A program made the translations under genes and the position numbers. Below are positions 1 to 6,476 of a DNA stretch of 10,716 nt, in pieces. The notes under the pieces were generated by a model. It was not told the origin of the DNA. It did not search any database and was given only the letters and a program-made list of their open reading frames with translations. The first letter of the stretch is position 1. Each line of letters begins with the position of its first letter. The stretch is from Candidatus Competibacteraceae bacterium (GTDB lineage: Bacteria > Pseudomonadota > Gammaproteobacteria > Competibacterales > Competibacteraceae): positions 1 to 10,716 of the forward strand of contig JAGRHM010000456.1 of NCBI GenBank assembly GCA_020445005.1. The letters run 5' to 3'.

Positions 1-628
1 AGCCTACGATGTGCAAACGGTGTTCGATATAGGGACCAATTTCATCCTGACTGAGCGGATTCAAATGACAGGAGGCAATCACGCGCTGGCGAAGCTGCTC
101 CATGCCAGGATCTTGCAGCGTAAAGCGAAATTCTTCTTGTCCCAGCAAAAAGCTTTGCAATAACGGGCGTTCGGCCACCTGAAAATTTGAGAGCATCCGC
201 AGCTCCTCCAGGGAACGCATCGGCAAATTCTGCGCTTCATCGACCACTAACAACGTCCGCCGGCCCTGTTCGGCATGGCCACGCAGGAAATCCTCAAAGC
301 GTCGGAGCAGAATCGCCTTGCTAGCGTCTTCGTAGGGCAAGCCAAAGGAAGCCACTACCGTGCGCAACAAATCGTCCGCCTCCAACTGGGTAGTCACCAG
401 TTGCGCGGCAACCACCTGTCGGGAATCAAGCTCGCTGAACAGGCTTTTTACCAGCGTGGTTTTGCCAGTGCCGATTCCGCCAGTGACGACGATAAAGCCT
501 TCACCTTGACTCAAACCGTAGCGCAAATAGGCCAGCGCCCGGCTATGCCCACTACTGCCGAAGAAAAATCTCGGGTCTGGACTCAACTGGAAGGGTTTGG
601 CGCTGAAGCCATAGTAATCAATATACAT
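1..628 (-). CDS. XrtA/PEP-CTERM locus AAA ATPase (GspE/ExeA-like), C-terminus outside window
   Basis: The first 209 codons are present; the frame is still open at base 1, so the C-terminus is missing. The protein begins MYIDYYGFSAKPF, the usual opening of ExeA/GspA-like ATPases (FxxxPF...SPDPRFFF). Walker A is GGIGTGKTT at residues 50-58 and Walker B is LLVVDEAQ at 126-133. A sensor-like stretch EELRMLSNF (141-149) and QRVIASCHLNPLS (181-193) follow. It matches what I know of the TIGR03015 'putative secretion ATPase, PEP-CTERM locus' family. It is probably cytoplasmic and couples nucleotide hydrolysis to assembly or export of the exopolysaccharide machinery; its exact partner is not established. 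It lies 53 bases downstream of the beta-barrel gene on the same strand and is likely cotranscribed. The ATG at 626-628 has no Shine-Dalgarno sequence; its leader is A/T-only over about 25 bases. This start is preferred because the family motif begins directly after it. Family assignment is confident; role is inferred. Confidence 0.9.
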   Translation of the reverse strand, partial: MYIDYYGFSAKPFQLSPDPRFFFGSSGHSRALAYLRYGLSQGEGFIVVTGGIGTGKTTLVKSLFSELDSRQVVAAQLVTTQLEADDLLRTVVASFGLPYEDASKAILLRRFEDFLRGHAEQGRRTLLVVDEAQNLPMRSLEELRMLSNFQVAERPLLQSFLLGQEEFRFTLQDPGMEQLRQRVIASCHLNPLSQDEIGPYIEHRLHIVG

Positions 629-629
629 A

Positions 630-654
630 AAATTTTAAGTTTTTAAATTTTAAG
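630..654. repeat. Short AT-rich direct repeat in the ATPase leader
   Basis: AAATTTTAAG occurs at 630-639 and again at 645-654 (15-base period). On the minus strand this places two CTTAAAATTT copies immediately before the ATPase start codon, where a ribosome-binding site would normally sit. It could be an unstructured A-rich leader, a weak promoter or a protein-binding site; the sequence does not decide. Confidence 0.5.
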
Positions 655-681
655 GGCTTATGGTCTAATTCGGGAAGTGGG

Positions 682-2381
682 TCAAAACTTCATGCTAAAT
701 CGGACATTCAAGCGATTTTCCTGAAATCCCTGATCAGCAGGTTCGGCGTCATTCCGGTAATAGCGGTAACTAATCAATCCACCCGTGTCTGGGCTAAACA
801 CGCGCGCCAGACCAAACACCGAAACCCAGTAGTCATTTTTCTTGTCATCGGCTAACTCATCCCACTCCCAACCCGTTCCAAGAAACGATGCGGTCCGCGG
901 TGCAAAGCGCCAAGTCCATAGTCCACCCAAGCCATAGGCGGTTTCCGAGACGGCGTCGTTCTCGCCCTGGCGATCTTCGCTAAACGCGACAATGTCCAGC
1001 CACTGCGCCCGCGCTGATAGGTATAGTCGGTCTCGAAACGCTTGCGTAAAAACTGTTGATCGGTCAATCCAAAAGGGCTGTCAACGACAATAATCTGACC
1101 CTGATCATCCAGCGTGACCGGATTACTCAACAACTGCTGAGTGCTGGTCACTTCCTCGTTATAGCGGGCTGACCAGCGACTATAGCGGCCCTGATAATCC
1201 AGCGATCCCTCCCAGCGCACGCCAGGACTGACGCCCACCGTCTGGTTGCGTCGGCTAATTTCGAAGTTCAGTCGCGGCGAAGGCGTCCAGCGGGCAGCGA
1301 TTTCGTTGACATCCGGTCCGTATAAGCCAGACAACGAGAAGAACCGGTTGGGGTCCCAGATTGCGCCCACGCCCCAATAGGAACCGTTGCGATTATCGTT
1401 CTGGAAAGTTGCAACATCATTATTCTCATAGCCGGCCTCGGCCAGCAGCGCCCAGCGTCGACTCAATCGATAGTCAGCCCGGCCCTTGACGCTCTCTTCA
1501 GTGCTGTCGCCGCTGTCCTGCTGCGGGTCGTCACCGCTACTTCCTTGCAGAACCTGTTGCTGATGGGAATAATCCAGGCTCCAGTTCAGGGCGCTGAGCC
1601 GCCGGCCGCTCTTGAGATTCAGCTCAACGCGCTGAATATCGCCATCGGAAGCGTTCGGCGCACTCTCGCTGTCGCGATCCTCATTAAATCCGGTCAGGCT
1701 ATAACGATAACGCAACAAAGCTTCAGCCCAGCCACCGAAATTCTGTCGCCAGTAGGGGCTGATGCTGAAACTGCTCGCGGTCGTCTGATCGCCGGTTAAG
1801 GCAATATCGCTGAACAGACCCACCGGACTAAACAGATCAGCGCTGCCTGGCAAATCCAGATTCAGGTTATTGAACAAGCCGGTAGCGAAGGATGATCCCG
1901 AACCGCCGACCGAACCGCCGACCAGACCGAGATTACCGGCGTCTACCCGACCGCCGGAATTGTTAGGAACTTGCGAAATCGAACCCTGCACATCCAGAAA
2001 CAGGTGATCCTGATAAAGTTCGGCAGTCCCAGAACCCAGTAACTTATTATTCAGTCTCGTTTCGCCTTGCTGGGTATAGAGCAAACCTTGGGCGGTGTAT
2101 TCAAAACGAAGGTCCAGCCGCCCCCCCTGTTTGCGCACGGAAACGCCAGGATCGACCTGCAAAACCAGATCACTTTCCGCCTGGCCCGAAGGAGCCAGCC
2201 GGATATTATCGGAATAGGTCGCTCCAACACTGATCCTGGGGGTAATTTGCCATTCATTGGCGGGCCGACCATCCCCTTCGTCCTGGGCCTTGACGGATAA
2301 TGCCGCGCATGCGCATAACAACAGCGCCAAGGGTGAAAAACACCGGCAACGCCATGACCATTCCCGGTTCAACGCCGTCAT
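682..2381 (-). CDS. PEP-CTERM-system outer-membrane beta-barrel protein, frameshifted near 986
   Basis: As read, the frame starting at 2381 gives 509 residues ending at 852, but its last 44 residues are arginine-rich and unlike a barrel. Restoring one base at 985-989 changes the junction to SGWTLS-AFSEDRQGEN and continues to a stop at 682, giving 566 residues that end NRLNVRFSMKF with the terminal phenylalanine typical of outer-membrane barrels. The N-terminus is a Sec signal peptide (hydrophobic residues about 15-30, probable cleavage after Ala32). The mature part begins NEWQITPRISVGATYSDNIRLA and is full of alternating aromatic beta strands, as in the TIGR03016 family of PEP-CTERM-associated outer-membrane proteins. 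A role as the exopolysaccharide outer-membrane partner is inferred from its place between the tyrosine kinase and the ATPase. The start lies 3 bases after the kinase stop, so translational coupling is likely. Whether the shift is a real mutation or a sequencing error cannot be told from one sequence. Confidence 0.85.
985..989 (-). other. Site of apparent one-base deletion in the beta-barrel gene
   Basis: On the minus strand the sequence reads TTG TCG CGT TTA, giving L-S-R-L and then 43 further residues of non-family tail. Inserting a single G (TTG TCG GCG TTT AGC) restores L-S-A-F-S-E-D-R and joins the two open frames exactly. The point falls after Ser465. The reading frame after the shift stays open for about 100 codons and retains barrel character, so the lesion is either recent or an assembly error. 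Confidence 0.75.
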
Positions 2382-2384
2382 GCG

Positions 2385-3341
2385 CTACTCTTCGGTGCCT
2401 TCGCGCTGATCGGCGCCATAGCCGTAACCATAGCCATAGCCATAGCCATAGCCATAGCCATAGCCATAATAATCCGCGCCCAGCACTCGTTGCGCTTTGT
2501 TGAGGACGAATCCGACAATCTGGTTGGAATCGAGCAGCGCTAAGGCTTCCTGAACCTGGGATTGATGGGTGCGCGACGCCTCCACCACCATGACAATCTG
2601 GCCAGCCAGCGTCGCCAGTACGCTCGCCTCCGTCGTCACCAGCAATGGCGGTGAGTCGATCACGATAATCCGGTCAGAGTAGCGGTTGCTCATCTCCACC
2701 GCCAGCTTGCGCATGTTCTCGCTGGCCAGCAGCTCTGTGGACAAGTGGTGAGCACTACCGGCGGGCAACACGGTCAGTGAGGGCACATTGGTATCGACCA
2801 GCACATCCGCTAGCTCTATCTGCTCGTCAATCAACAGATCCACCAATCCCCGGCCGGCTTCGAACCCCAGGGTTTTGGCTAACGAAGGTTTAATAACGTC
2901 CGCATCAACGAGCAACACGGTACGATCACGTTCAGCGGCAATACTCAGGGCTAGGTTGCAGGCCGTGAAGGTTTTGCCCTCGCCCGGACGGGAGCTGGTC
3001 ACCATGATAAGGTTGGCGTGTTCAGCAAGGGTAGCACCCTTGCCGGCCGCATTCATTAGCAGCGGTCGTTTGATATGCCGGTATTCTTCCTTGATCTGGC
3101 TGCGCCGGGCATCCGGCACCAACATCCCCATGGCGCGCAGTCGATCAAAATCCAGCACAGTCGAATGCTGGGTTCGTTTCGGAGGATTAACCCGTGAAGG
3201 TTCGGGTTTCGCGATTACGGCGGCCCGTTCGATCATGCTGTCCAACGATCGTGGGGCTGGAGCGTCGCCAGCCGGAACCGACGCCAATTCCTCCCTGGGC
3301 AGCGGCGACCGGCCAAGCATCGCCCTTTCAATGATGTTCAT
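2385..3341 (-). CDS. Exopolysaccharide tyrosine autokinase (CpsD/CapB type, XrtA-associated)
   Basis: This 318-residue cytoplasmic BY-kinase autophosphorylates a C-terminal tyrosine cluster and, with the membrane chain-length determinant encoded just upstream, controls polysaccharide polymerisation and export. Visible motifs are Walker A SSRPGEGKT (116-124), Walker A' VLLVDADVIKPS (142-153) and Walker B IIVIDSPP (225-232). The tyrosine tail at 291-308 holds ten tyrosines, eight of them alternating with glycine. The N-terminal MNIIERA and the variable linker of about 100 residues fit the TIGR03018 family. I chose the ATG at 3339-3341 over the TTG at 3357-3359: the ATG is preceded by GGGGA with a 6-base gap, the family usually starts with M-x-I-I/L-E, and the TTG directly abuts the upstream stop. 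The kinase domain is not fused to the transmembrane activator, unlike in enterobacterial Wzc. The tail is unusually regular; most BY-kinases have fewer, irregularly spaced tyrosines. Confidence 0.93.
   Translation of the reverse strand: MNIIERAMLGRSPLPREELASVPAGDAPAPRSLDSMIERAAVIAKPEPSRVNPPKRTQHSTVLDFDRLRAMGMLVPDARRSQIKEEYRHIKRPLLMNAAGKGATLAEHANLIMVTSSRPGEGKTFTACNLALSIAAERDRTVLLVDADVIKPSLAKTLGFEAGRGLVDLLIDEQIELADVLVDTNVPSLTVLPAGSAHHLSTELLASENMRKLAVEMSNRYSDRIIVIDSPPLLVTTEASVLATLAGQIVMVVEASRTHQSQVQEALALLDSNQIVGFVLNKAQRVLGADYYGYGYGYGYGYGYGYGYGADQREGTEE
2418..2471 (-). repeat. Hexanucleotide microsatellite coding the (Tyr-Gly)n kinase tail
   Basis: Eighteen codons encode Tyr-Gly repeats ending (in genomic + order) with two adjacent tyrosines, ten tyrosines in all. 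Bases 2428-2468 are a perfect 41-base run of the hexamer CCATAG on the + strand; the remaining unit differs only by synonymous changes (GTT, TAC). Because the unit is six bases, slippage would add or remove Tyr-Gly pairs without changing frame. Confidence 0.9.
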
Positions 3342-3347
3342 TCTATG

Positions 3348-3352
3348 TCCCC
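3348..3352 (-). promoter_or_regulatory. Shine-Dalgarno GGGGA that decides the kinase start
   Basis: GGGGA lies 6 bases upstream of the ATG at 3339-3341. It supports the shorter 318-residue kinase rather than the TTG start 18 bases upstream, which would put this site inside the coding region. Confidence 0.6.
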
Positions 3353-3359
3353 GGATCAA

Positions 3360-4979
3360 CTATACAGGCAGTTTGAAGCCCATGGTTTCAACAACCAGCA
3401 ATCCGCCATAGAGCACCAGCAGACCACTGCCCAGGGCCAGATAACCGAGCAACATCCAGCGTTGCCGACGAGCGGCGGACGGGGAAAGCACCGCGCTGAC
3501 ACTGCCGAAGACCGGAATTTGTGTAGCGTGTAACAAGCTGCGTCGGCTGTCGAAGGTTGGCAAAAGCTGCGCCAGCAGAAATGCGATTCCACCGCCCACT
3601 CCCAACCCACCGACCAATACTCCGGAAATTAACACCGGCCGGTTAGGCCCGGTCGGATCGAGCGGCACACGGGGCGGGTCAATGATGCGGAAGCGAATAT
3701 CCTGGTTGGTTTGTTCCGCTTCCTGGGACAGCCGGGCGGATTCCCGTCGGGCGACCAGCTCATCATATTTCTTGCGATTGATATCGTAATCCCGATTCAA
3801 GGCAGCCAGCGCTGCCTCAACTTGCGGGATCGTGTTAACCTGATCTTGCAACTCCTTATAGCGCTTTTCGTACTCCGCCAGACGCGCCTGCAGAGAGGCG
3901 ACATTCGCTTCTTCCTGAGCCAACGCGACCTTGAGTTGCTGATAAACCGGATTGGCGTCGACCCCCACCGGACCAAAGCCCAGGCCAGCGCCACTGCTGG
4001 CGGCGCTGGCGGCGGCGCTAGCGGCCATGCTAGCCCGATATTGCTCCAGTTCCTGCTCGCGCTGCTGGCGCAGATCGGCAATGGTCTGCTTGAGAATACC
4101 GACATCGGGATGCCGTTCAGTGTATTTGAGCAGCAACTCGTCAAGCTTTTGCTCAAGACTCTGAATTCGGCCATCAATAGGTAGGGAAGGGTCGCCAGCC
4201 GGACCGGCGGGACCAGCGATCCCTGGCTGAGGACCAATGCCAAAGGTCGGCTCCTCGCCGCCAATCTGCATCAATAACGAATTACGTCGACTCTCCGCCT
4301 GATTCAATTCCAATTTCACATTGTCCAAATCAGTGCCGGCCTGCTGCAGGCGCGTGTAATACGTCTCTCCTTCAGAGGGCATCATCCCGACGTTTTTGAT
4401 TCTGAACTCTTTCAGGCGGTTTTCCGCCTCGGTCAACCGGCCTTCGTATTCGGCAATTTGCTTCTCCAGGAAACGCTGGGCCGTGTCAGTATCCTGGCGG
4501 GTTTCGCCCAGCAGATTTTCCACAAACACGGTGACGACCGCTTGCACCACTTTCTTAGCTACTTGCGGATCGCGATCCGTAAAGGTAATGGTGTACAGAT
4601 TTTCCCGTCCCGCACTGGCCAGTCCAATACGCTTCTGCAAGCCGTTGAGCAGATCATCCAACGCTTCGTTATCCTGGGCGCGGATGTCCAGGTCGGCATT
4701 ACGGGCAATCTTCTCAAGGTTGGGGCGACTGAGCAGGGTGCGCGTCATTAATCCAATTTGAGCATCCGGATTGACAGTCACCGCTAGTCCCTGCAAGAGC
4801 GGGCGCAAGACCGACTGTGTGTCTACAAAAACCCGGGCCGAAGCCTGGTATTGATCCGGCATACGGTAAACGACCACCCAGCCGATGAGACAAATGATCC
4901 ATGCACAGACCAGCGCATACCAGCGGTTGCGCCAGATGCCGCGCAAATAATCCAGTAATTGCCCAATGATTTCTTGCAT
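3360..4979 (-). CDS. XrtA-system polysaccharide chain-length determinant (Wzz/GumC-like)
   Basis: This 539-residue inner-membrane polysaccharide co-polymerase sets chain length and bridges the polymerase to the outer-membrane export protein. The Wzz domain covers residues about 5-95 with transmembrane segment 1 at 20-39. A long periplasmic part follows, with coiled-coil stretches (about 165-240, 270-318, 345-420). The Pro-rich motif PPRVPLDPTGPNRP (435-448) precedes transmembrane segment 2 (449-473), and a third hydrophobic segment lies at 508-530. There is no kinase domain; that activity is in the next gene, as in the TIGR03007 family. Two low-complexity inserts sit between the coils: GIA/GPA/GPA/GDP triplets at about 253-264 and an Ala/Ser/Gly-rich run at 317-337. 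The ATG at 4977-4979 has a GAAGGTG ribosome-binding site at 4985-4991. The gene lies 35 bases downstream of the export gene and is in the same operon. Confidence 0.93.
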   Translation of the reverse strand: MQEIIGQLLDYLRGIWRNRWYALVCAWIICLIGWVVVYRMPDQYQASARVFVDTQSVLRPLLQGLAVTVNPDAQIGLMTRTLLSRPNLEKIARNADLDIRAQDNEALDDLLNGLQKRIGLASAGRENLYTITFTDRDPQVAKKVVQAVVTVFVENLLGETRQDTDTAQRFLEKQIAEYEGRLTEAENRLKEFRIKNVGMMPSEGETYYTRLQQAGTDLDNVKLELNQAESRRNSLLMQIGGEEPTFGIGPQPGIAGPAGPAGDPSLPIDGRIQSLEQKLDELLLKYTERHPDVGILKQTIADLRQQREQELEQYRASMAASAAASAASSGAGLGFGPVGVDANPVYQQLKVALAQEEANVASLQARLAEYEKRYKELQDQVNTIPQVEAALAALNRDYDINRKKYDELVARRESARLSQEAEQTNQDIRFRIIDPPRVPLDPTGPNRPVLISGVLVGGLGVGGGIAFLLAQLLPTFDSRRSLLHATQIPVFGSVSAVLSPSAARRQRWMLLGYLALGSGLLVLYGGLLVVETMGFKLPV

Positions 4980-5014
4980 GGCCGCACCTTCAGCTTTTGC
5001 AGAATTCGCCTCGT

Positions 5015-5656
5015 TTAGAACCAGGATTCAGGGATGATCAAAATATCGCCCGGCAGCATGTCGACATTGGCGTTAATATCGCCATCATTCAGCAAATCAT
5101 CGACCCGCGCCACATATTCCTTTTGCTCGCCGTCAACAATGCGCACGACCTTCGCGTTATTGCCATCGGCAAACTCGGTGAGTCCACCGACTGCGATCAT
5201 GACGTCTAGCAAAGTCATTTTGCGTTTGTAGGCAATCGCTTGTGGCTTCGCAGCCTGACCCACCACGCGAATCTGCTCGCTGTACGGTCCGATGCCGCCC
5301 GCGACGATCACCGTCACAATGGGCTGGCGGATATAGGTTTCCAGGGCTTTTTCCAGATCACGGGCCAGTTGCGTGGGCGTTTTGCCGCTGGCCTGTAGAT
5401 CCTCGACCAGCGGCGTGGAGATCTTGCCATCCGGTCGGACGGTGACTGACTGGGACACTTCAGGGTTGCGCCAGACAAAAATCTGAACCTCGTCACCAGG
5501 GCCAATCAAATAGTTATACTGATCGGGCGAGGTGGTTTGGGAGCCATAGCTGGTTGAAGCAGGCAACTGTTCGCTGCCCTGAAAAGAAGCGCATGCTCCC
5601 AGAAAACCTGCTGCAATCAACATGAGTCCAGTTGATGTCCTGTGCCTTGATTTCAT
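5015..5656 (-). CDS. PEP-CTERM/XrtA-system polysaccharide export lipoprotein (Wza-type)
   Basis: This 213-residue protein is the first gene of the exopolysaccharide operon. It has a lipoprotein signal peptide with lipobox LGAC and lipidated Cys22, so it should be anchored in the outer membrane and face the periplasm. The polysaccharide-export domain (residues about 45-120) contains NYLIGPGDEVQIFVWRNPE and VRPDGKISTPLVEDLQASG, both hallmarks of Wza/KpsD/GumB proteins. A single SLBB-like beta-grasp domain follows (about 130-210: RVVGQAAKPQAIAY, then LPGDILIIPESWF at the C-terminus). It is shorter than Wza (about 380 residues) and lacks the C-terminal amphipathic helix that forms Wza's outer-membrane pore; this is normal for the TIGR03027 subfamily and suggests that the separate beta-barrel protein supplies the pore. 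The start at 5654-5656 has AGAGGA about 11 bases upstream, a slightly long spacing, but the lipoprotein signal fixes this start. Confidence 0.93.
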   Translation of the reverse strand: MKSRHRTSTGLMLIAAGFLGACASFQGSEQLPASTSYGSQTTSPDQYNYLIGPGDEVQIFVWRNPEVSQSVTVRPDGKISTPLVEDLQASGKTPTQLARDLEKALETYIRQPIVTVIVAGGIGPYSEQIRVVGQAAKPQAIAYKRKMTLLDVMIAVGGLTEFADGNNAKVVRIVDGEQKEYVARVDDLLNDGDINANVDMLPGDILIIPESWF

Positions 5657-5750
5657 CGCGCGCCGCGTCCTCTACAGCCTTGTACTCGTCAATATTCAAT
5701 TGAATGACCGGGTCTTAATGCCACTGTGCGATTCCAGTCGACTGTCGATA

Positions 5751-5770
5751 AACCATAATTGTTTATGATT
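5751..5770. promoter_or_regulatory. Imperfect palindrome, candidate operator
   Basis: AACCATAA at 5751-5758 and TTATGATT at 5763-5770 are inverted repeats with one mismatch, separated by TTGT. The site overlaps the candidate leftward -10 box and sits 13 bases before the ABC start codon. A dimeric regulator bound here could affect both operons. The arms are short and AT-rich, so chance occurrence is possible. Confidence 0.35.
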
Positions 5771-5773
5771 ATA
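5768..5773 (-). promoter_or_regulatory. Candidate -10 box (TATAAT) for the exopolysaccharide operon
   Basis: A perfect TATAAT faces left. The hexamer 17 bases upstream (5791-5796, ATGAAT on the minus strand) is a poor -35 match, 3 of 6. If used, it would give a leader of roughly 105 bases before the export gene and the -35 would lie inside the first codons of the ABC ATPase gene. Confidence 0.3.
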
Positions 5774-5783
5774 TAGAGTCCTT

Positions 5784-6476
5784 ATGCACAATTCATCGTC
5801 TTTTATCAAAATCCGGCGGTTGGCGCGAGGCTATTCCGAGGGTGAGCAACGCCGGGTCATTTTCGCTAATCTCAATCTGGACATTGAGCGCGGCGCGTTT
5901 ATCGCCCTGTTAGGTCAGTCGGGTTCCGGCAAATCGACCTTGCTCAATTTGCTGGGCGGCATTGATCTGCCGGATGCCGGGCGCATTGAAGTTAACGGTC
6001 AGGTTTTGACGGATCTGCATGAGCGCGGTCGCACTCGCTTTCGTCGTCGCCACATTGGCTTTGTTTTCCAGTTCTTTAACCTGATTCCCACCCTGACCGC
6101 CGAGGAAAACCTCTTGTTGCCGCTGGAACTGAACCGATTGGCGACCGGTGAACAACGGGACCGGGCGCTGGAATTGCTGGATAACATTGGGCTGGGCGAT
6201 CGCCGAAGCAGCTTTCCCGAACAACTGTCCGGCGGCGAACAACAACGATTAGCGATCGTCCGGGCGTTAGTGCATGATCCCTTGCTACTCTTGGCCGACG
6301 AACCCACGGGTAATCTCGACGCCGAAACCGGCGAGCGGATTCTGGAATTGTTGTTGAAACTGCATCGCCAAGCTGGAACGACGATCATCATGGTGACTCA
6401 TAGCCGAGAGGTCGCTACCCGGGCAGATCGGATACTGGTACTGGAAGCCGGACACATTCGAGAGAGGAGTCGATGA
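5784..6476 (+). CDS. LolD/YbbA-type ABC transporter ATP-binding protein
   Basis: This is a complete 230-residue nucleotide-binding subunit, acting at the cytoplasmic face of the inner membrane to drive the FtsX-type permease encoded next. All ABC motifs are present: Walker [10 protein letters not shown] (44-52), Q-loop Gln96 in VFQFFNL, signature LSGGEQQ (148-154), Walker B LLLLADEP (167-174) with catalytic Glu173, D-loop NLDA (177-180) and switch His206 in MVTHS. The [15 protein letters not shown] stretch and the [10 protein letters not shown] sequence place it in the LolD/MacB/YbbA subfamily, which works by mechanotransmission on periplasmic domains rather than by substrate passage through a channel. 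It overlaps the permease gene by 4 bases (ATGA), so translation is probably coupled. In the three-gene context it corresponds to AttE of Agrobacterium or to YbbA; I assign no symbol because the lipocalin neighbour makes YbbA uncertain. Confidence 0.94.
   Translation: MHNSSSFIKIRRLARGYSEGEQRRVIFANLNLDIERGAFIALLGQSGSGKSTLLNLLGGIDLPDAGRIEVNGQVLTDLHERGRTRFRRRHIGFVFQFFNLIPTLTAEENLLLPLELNRLATGEQRDRALELLDNIGLGDRRSSFPEQLSGGEQQRLAIVRALVHDPLLLLADEPTGNLDAETGERILELLLKLHRQAGTTIIMVTHSREVATRADRILVLEAGHIRERSR

Larger units (their letters stand above)
5657..5783. promoter_or_regulatory. Divergent intergenic control region between the two operons
   Basis: These 127 bases separate the start codons of the leftward export operon and the rightward ABC operon, so both promoters should lie here or just inside the first codons. 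The part next to the ABC gene (about 5748-5776) is strongly AT-rich compared with the flanks. I could not identify a convincing sigma-54 or ECF element. The ABC gene has only a weak purine run (AGAG at 5775-5778) before its ATG and would have a very short leader if transcription starts in the AT-rich block. Confidence 0.6.

Noticed and set aside
682..930. Separate small minus-strand gene of 82 residues
   Set aside because: It is the frameshifted C-terminus of the beta-barrel gene: its apparent start is a TTG inside a continuous strand pattern and the upstream codons in the same frame continue the homologous barrel.
2286..2381. Lipoprotein signal for the beta-barrel protein (LLLCACA)
   Set aside because: The residues before Cys do not fit the lipobox, and a normal signal-peptidase site at Ala32 with a barrel-type mature protein is a better fit.
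2300..2503. Plus-strand open frame with a His-Ser repeat
   Set aside because: It is the antisense reading of the kinase Tyr-Gly microsatellite and runs across the junction of two real minus-strand genes; no ribosome-binding site or family resemblance.
2788..3411. 207-residue plus-strand frame opposite the kinase gene
   Set aside because: Serine/arginine-rich shadow of a well-supported kinase with all Walker motifs; no recognisable domain.
5514..5699. Minus-strand frame starting upstream of the export lipoprotein gene
   Set aside because: It begins with an ATT-type start and overlaps the export gene out of frame for most of its length; the signal peptide and lipobox of the export protein are clearly the real coding use.
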